This document shows positions 41,974 to 44,269 of a DNA stretch of 44,269 nucleotides, piece by piece. The number at the start of each line of letters is the position of its first letter. The stretch's first letter is position 1. The translations under genes were made by a program, and so were the position numbers. Origin of the DNA: DASRDE01 sp035652755 (lineage in GTDB: Bacteria; Vulcanimicrobiota; Vulcanimicrobiia; Vulcanimicrobiales; Vulcanimicrobiaceae); assembly GCA_035652755.1 (NCBI GenBank), contig DASRDE010000016.1, forward strand, positions 1 through 44,269, given 5' to 3'. Below the pieces are notes generated by a model that saw only the letters and a list, made by a program, of their open reading frames with translations, was not told the origin of the DNA and did no database searches.

Positions 41974-42694
41974 CCGCGTCCGGTTTGCCGCGGCGGCGGC
42001 AGCGCTCTTCTTATCGTGTGCGGGGCCGGCGTTCGCCGACCCCTCGGTTTACGCGGGAATTCAAGGGATGCTGCTCACCGGTACGCATACCGATATCGCC
42101 GGGACGCAGCACGGCGCCGCGATAGGGGCGATCGTTCAGGCCGGCGTTCGCGAAAAACGCTTCAGCCTGCGGCTCGAAGGGATACCGCCCGTCTCACTGC
42201 CGCAAAAACCCTCGGCGTACTACGGCGCAGCGACCCCGCAGATCAGTCTGCTGAACGGCGCGTTGCGCTACGCCGCGGATCGGAACGAATACTTTTCGAT
42301 CGGCCTGGGCGAGACGATCATCAATCAGCGCACCCCTTTGCCGAATCTGAGTCAGGTCGTCTCTTCGCGCCTGGCCGGCCTGCGTATCGAGGCAGCGTAC
42401 CGCCACGCGTACTCACCCGTGCATTTTTGGGAAGCGACGGTGGGCGCCGCTCCGCATTTGTCCGGAAGCGACCACTACGCATACAGCATCGATCAGCCTG
42501 CGGTCGATAAGCCCGAAGCTGCCGCAGAGGAAGATTTCGCAATCTCGTGGGGAGTGGAGCGCGCAAACGCCGAGTGGCTCGTCGGCTTGCGCAGCATCGA
42601 CTTTTCGGCCAGGTACGTGTTGACCGGCGAAGCGGGCGATCGCAACAACGGCGGCGGCGCAATCGTGGAATATCGCGCGTTTTTGGACAAGTAA
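41957..42694 (+). CDS. Small outer-membrane beta-barrel-like protein
   Basis: A 245-residue exported protein. ATG 41957 lies within the last 17 bases of the previous gene. Signal peptide about 1-27 (VRFAAAAAALFLSCAGPAFA) followed by SVYAGIQGMLLTGT. Alternating strands (RKRFSLRLEGIPPVSL-like, FSIGLGETIINQRTPL, GLRIEAAYRHAYSPV, FSARYVLTGEAG) end in IVEYRAFLDK; the pattern suggests an 8- to 10-strand barrel, like small OmpA/OmpW-type proteins. No named family was recognised. The paired lipoprotein may act with it at the outer membrane. Confidence 0.68.
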   Translation: MPRSGSRVRFAAAAAALFLSCAGPAFADPSVYAGIQGMLLTGTHTDIAGTQHGAAIGAIVQAGVREKRFSLRLEGIPPVSLPQKPSAYYGAATPQISLLNGALRYAADRNEYFSIGLGETIINQRTPLPNLSQVVSSRLAGLRIEAAYRHAYSPVHFWEATVGAAPHLSGSDHYAYSIDQPAVDKPEAAAEEDFAISWGVERANAEWLVGLRSIDFSARYVLTGEAGDRNNGGGAIVEYRAFLDK

Positions 42695-42749
42695 AGAACG
42701 GATCTTCTGAACAAGGATTCACCGCGCGCGCGCACGATAAGATAGATGT

Positions 42750-42896
42750 ATGTCTGGGCTCGTGGTCTTCAACTCGGTGGCGGAAGCCCTTAAGGCCGGT
42801 TATCACATCTACGGAAGAACGGATGACGGCTATCTGGCGCGTCTGCGAACGCCGGCCGGATGGGCGTTGGCGCTGATCGTCATCTCGCAAAAATAA
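42750..42896 (+). CDS. Conserved-looking 48-residue small protein
   Basis: ATG 42750 to TAA 42894-42896. The product reads MSGLVVFNSVAEALKAGYHI, then YGRTDDGYLARLRTPAGWAL and ALIVISQK: a short mixed alpha/beta unit with a balanced composition unlike the Arg/Ala-rich shadow ORFs in this window. No Shine-Dalgarno of note; GATAAGATAG lies just upstream. It sits between a barrel gene and the convergent alkyltransferase-like gene. Function unknown. Confidence 0.55.
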   Translation: MSGLVVFNSVAEALKAGYHIYGRTDDGYLARLRTPAGWALALIVISQK

Positions 42897-42902
42897 CGCG
42901 GG

Positions 42903-43385
42903 TCAGCGTAACCGCACTCCTTCGAACGCGAGCAGCCGCCGGCGCATAGAACCGGGACCGGCTCCGCGAACTGTCCCATCCGCTCCAACGACCCGATGCG
43001 CCGGGACGAACAAATCGATCGGCGTTCTGCACATCGCTGCGGCGACGCCGCGGTGAGCGCGAGCGCGGCCGATCAACCGCGCCACGTCGGAGTACGAGAC
43101 GATCTCTCCGGCCTCGAGCCCCGCGACGAATCGCCACACGTCCAATTGAAACGGCGTTCCCCGCAAGTCGAGCGGAACGTCGAACCGGCGCAAGCGCCGG
43201 GCGAAGTATGCCCGCACTTGGGCGGCGGCTTCGCGCAGCACCGCATCGCGCGGCCGAAGCGCCGAACCGGCCGCCCGCCGGACGAACCGCGCGGCGACGA
43301 TGGCGTCGCCGCTGCTGCGCACGATCAGCGCAGCCCCCAGCGGCGTGGCAATGGCGTACGAAGCGCTCGGGTACGACGTAGTCAT
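42903..43385 (-). CDS. Alkyltransferase-like protein (ATL), Cys replaced by Ala
   Basis: A 160-residue homologue of O6-methylguanine-DNA methyltransferase. N-terminal part: SASYAIATPLGAALIVRSSG. DNA-binding part: LDLRGTPFQLDVWRFVAGLE, IVSYSDVARLIGRARAHRGV (recognition helix with the arginine finger). The active-site motif, normally PCHRV, is PAHRVVG, and the Asn hinge just before it (NP in active enzymes) reads TP. It therefore cannot transfer the alkyl group. ATL proteins with Trp or Ala at this site bind O6-alkylguanine and hand the lesion to nucleotide-excision repair; that role is likely here. ATG 43385 is the chosen start. Divergent from the OPT gene. Confidence 0.9.
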   Translation of the reverse strand: MTTSYPSASYAIATPLGAALIVRSSGDAIVAARFVRRAAGSALRPRDAVLREAAAQVRAYFARRLRRFDVPLDLRGTPFQLDVWRFVAGLEAGEIVSYSDVARLIGRARAHRGVAAAMCRTPIDLFVPAHRVVGADGTVRGAGPGSMRRRLLAFEGVRLR

Positions 43386-43469
43386 GGATGAGCGATCGCT
43401 GCAAACGGGCCCGCCCGCGCAGCCGTAAACCAAGAAGGCGGCTCGCCGCCGTCCTGCCAATGCCCCCGC

Positions 43470-44269
43470 ATGGACGCAACCGCCACACCGAGCGCGCATG
43501 CGCGCGACGACTCCGATGCTCGCGTCGAGCTCACCATCCGGGGCCTTGTCCTCGGTGCCGCCATCACGCTGGTGTTCACCGCAGCAAACGTGTATCTGGG
43601 TTTGAAGGTGGGGCTCACGTTTGCGTCCTCGATTCCGGCTGCGGTTATTTCGATGGCCTGCCTTCGAGTGTTCCGCAACGCGACGATTTGGGAGAACAAC
43701 ATCGTCCAGACCGTCGCATCGGCCGCGGGAACGCTTTCGTCGATCATCTTCGTCCTTCCGGGTCTGGTCATGGTCGGGTGGTGGACCGGTTTTCCGTTTT
43801 GGCAGAGCTTCGGCATCTGCGTGGTCGGCGGAGTCTTGGGCGTCATGTACACGATTCCGCTGCGCCGCGCGCTGGTGACCGACTCGGACCTGCCGTATCC
43901 CGAAGGCGTTGCGGCGGCCGAAGTGCTGCGCGTCGGCGTGGGAACGCGCGAAGGTGCGCAGGAAGGCAAAGCCGGCGTTTTGGCCGTCGTGGCCGGATCG
44001 CTGGCATCGGCGGGTTTTGCGGCGATTGCGGCAACGAAGATCTTCACCGGTGAGATCGACGCGTACTTTCGTGCGGGCAATGCCGCGACGGGAATCGGCG
44101 TCGGCCTTTCGTTCGCGCTCCTGGGCGCCGGCCACCTGATCGGTTTGGCGGTTGGTCTGGCGATGTTCACGGGCCTGGCGATCGCATGGGGACTCTTCAC
44201 GCCCCTGCTGACGGCATTGCATCCGGTTGCGGGCGATGCCGCGACGGTCGCAACGGACGTCTGGCGCCA
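43470..44269 (+). CDS. OPT-family oligopeptide/metal-chelate transporter (3' partial)
   Basis: The frame opens at ATG 43470 (MDATATPSAHARDDSDARVE) and stays open to the window edge, about 266 residues. OPT signatures: LTIRGLVLGAAITLVFTAAN, VYLGLKVGLTFASSIPAAVI, WENNIVQTVASAAGTLSS and SDLPYPEGVAAAEVLRVG, all conserved in bacterial OPT transporters. Hydrophobic helices alternate with short loops. Bacterial OPT proteins carry oligopeptides or metal chelates across the inner membrane by proton symport. The C-terminal half is outside the window. It is divergent from the ATL gene with an 84-base gap. Confidence 0.94.
   Translation, partial: MDATATPSAHARDDSDARVELTIRGLVLGAAITLVFTAANVYLGLKVGLTFASSIPAAVISMACLRVFRNATIWENNIVQTVASAAGTLSSIIFVLPGLVMVGWWTGFPFWQSFGICVVGGVLGVMYTIPLRRALVTDSDLPYPEGVAAAEVLRVGVGTREGAQEGKAGVLAVVAGSLASAGFAAIAATKIFTGEIDAYFRAGNAATGIGVGLSFALLGAGHLIGLAVGLAMFTGLAIAWGLFTPLLTALHPVAGDAATVATDVWR

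Noticed and set aside
1..44269. Mobile element, prophage or CRISPR array
   Set aside because: No transposase, integrase, phage gene, long direct repeats or spacer arrays were seen, and composition looks even across the window by eye.

Overview
The window is GC-rich, densely packed DNA from a bacterium with two membranes. Evidence for a diderm is the outer-membrane beta-barrel proteins, the lipoprotein signal peptides and the periplasmic-type chaperone. It has a proton-pumping NADH dehydrogenase (complex I), a flagellin and c-di-GMP signalling. The gene style (overlapping ATGA/GTGA junctions, many lineage-specific secreted proteins, divergent surface-fibre genes) would fit a poorly studied phylum such as Candidatus Eremiobacterota (WPS-2). 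That placement is an impression; no marker gene here proves it.

Layout. 1-2793: end of a complex I operon (nuoM, cut by the window edge, then nuoN), closed by a clear terminator. 2993-11278: surface locus 1, four overlapping genes encoding secreted DUF11/Ig-like proteins and a 1112-residue beta-barrel protein; the second gene is interrupted by an in-frame amber codon. 11221-13257: two small membrane proteins and an exported TPR protein. 13270-16979: RidA, a group II PLP decarboxylase and a hybrid histidine kinase. 17127-23178: a lipoprotein, a PucR-type regulator with a glutamine synthetase-like enzyme, a PAS-PAS-GAF-GGDEF diguanylate cyclase, and a PRC/MgtE_N/CBS protein with no membrane channel. 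23271-25714: tandem paralogous lipoproteins. 25805-27199: an isolated flagellin gene behind a sigma-28-like promoter.

27348-37615: surface locus 2, the most interesting part. It is a six-gene unit: a 1028-residue usher-like barrel with transthyretin-like domains, a likely major subunit, a PapD-like periplasmic chaperone, two further subunits and a 1370-residue Ig-rich protein that could be the tip adhesin. The layout matches a chaperone-usher fibre system, yet none of the proteins looks like a close member of the known classes. Locus 1 shares domain types with it (barrel, transthyretin-like domain, exported proteins ending in an amphipathic beta strand) and may be a second, partly decayed fibre or surface-layer system.

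37629-41209: a minus-strand operon of Mpo1-like DUF962 protein, tryptophan 2,3-dioxygenase, kynureninase and MATE exporter, which reads as tryptophan breakdown to anthranilate with export; no kynurenine formamidase is present. 41284-42896: a lipoprotein, a small barrel-like protein and a 48-residue ORF. 42903-43385: an alkyltransferase-like protein whose catalytic Cys is Ala. 43470-end: the start of an OPT-family transporter, cut by the window edge.

No rRNA, tRNA, CRISPR array, insertion sequence or phage gene was seen, and no gap between genes reaches 300 bases. The longest (2794-2992, 16980-17126, 27200-27347) are described below.
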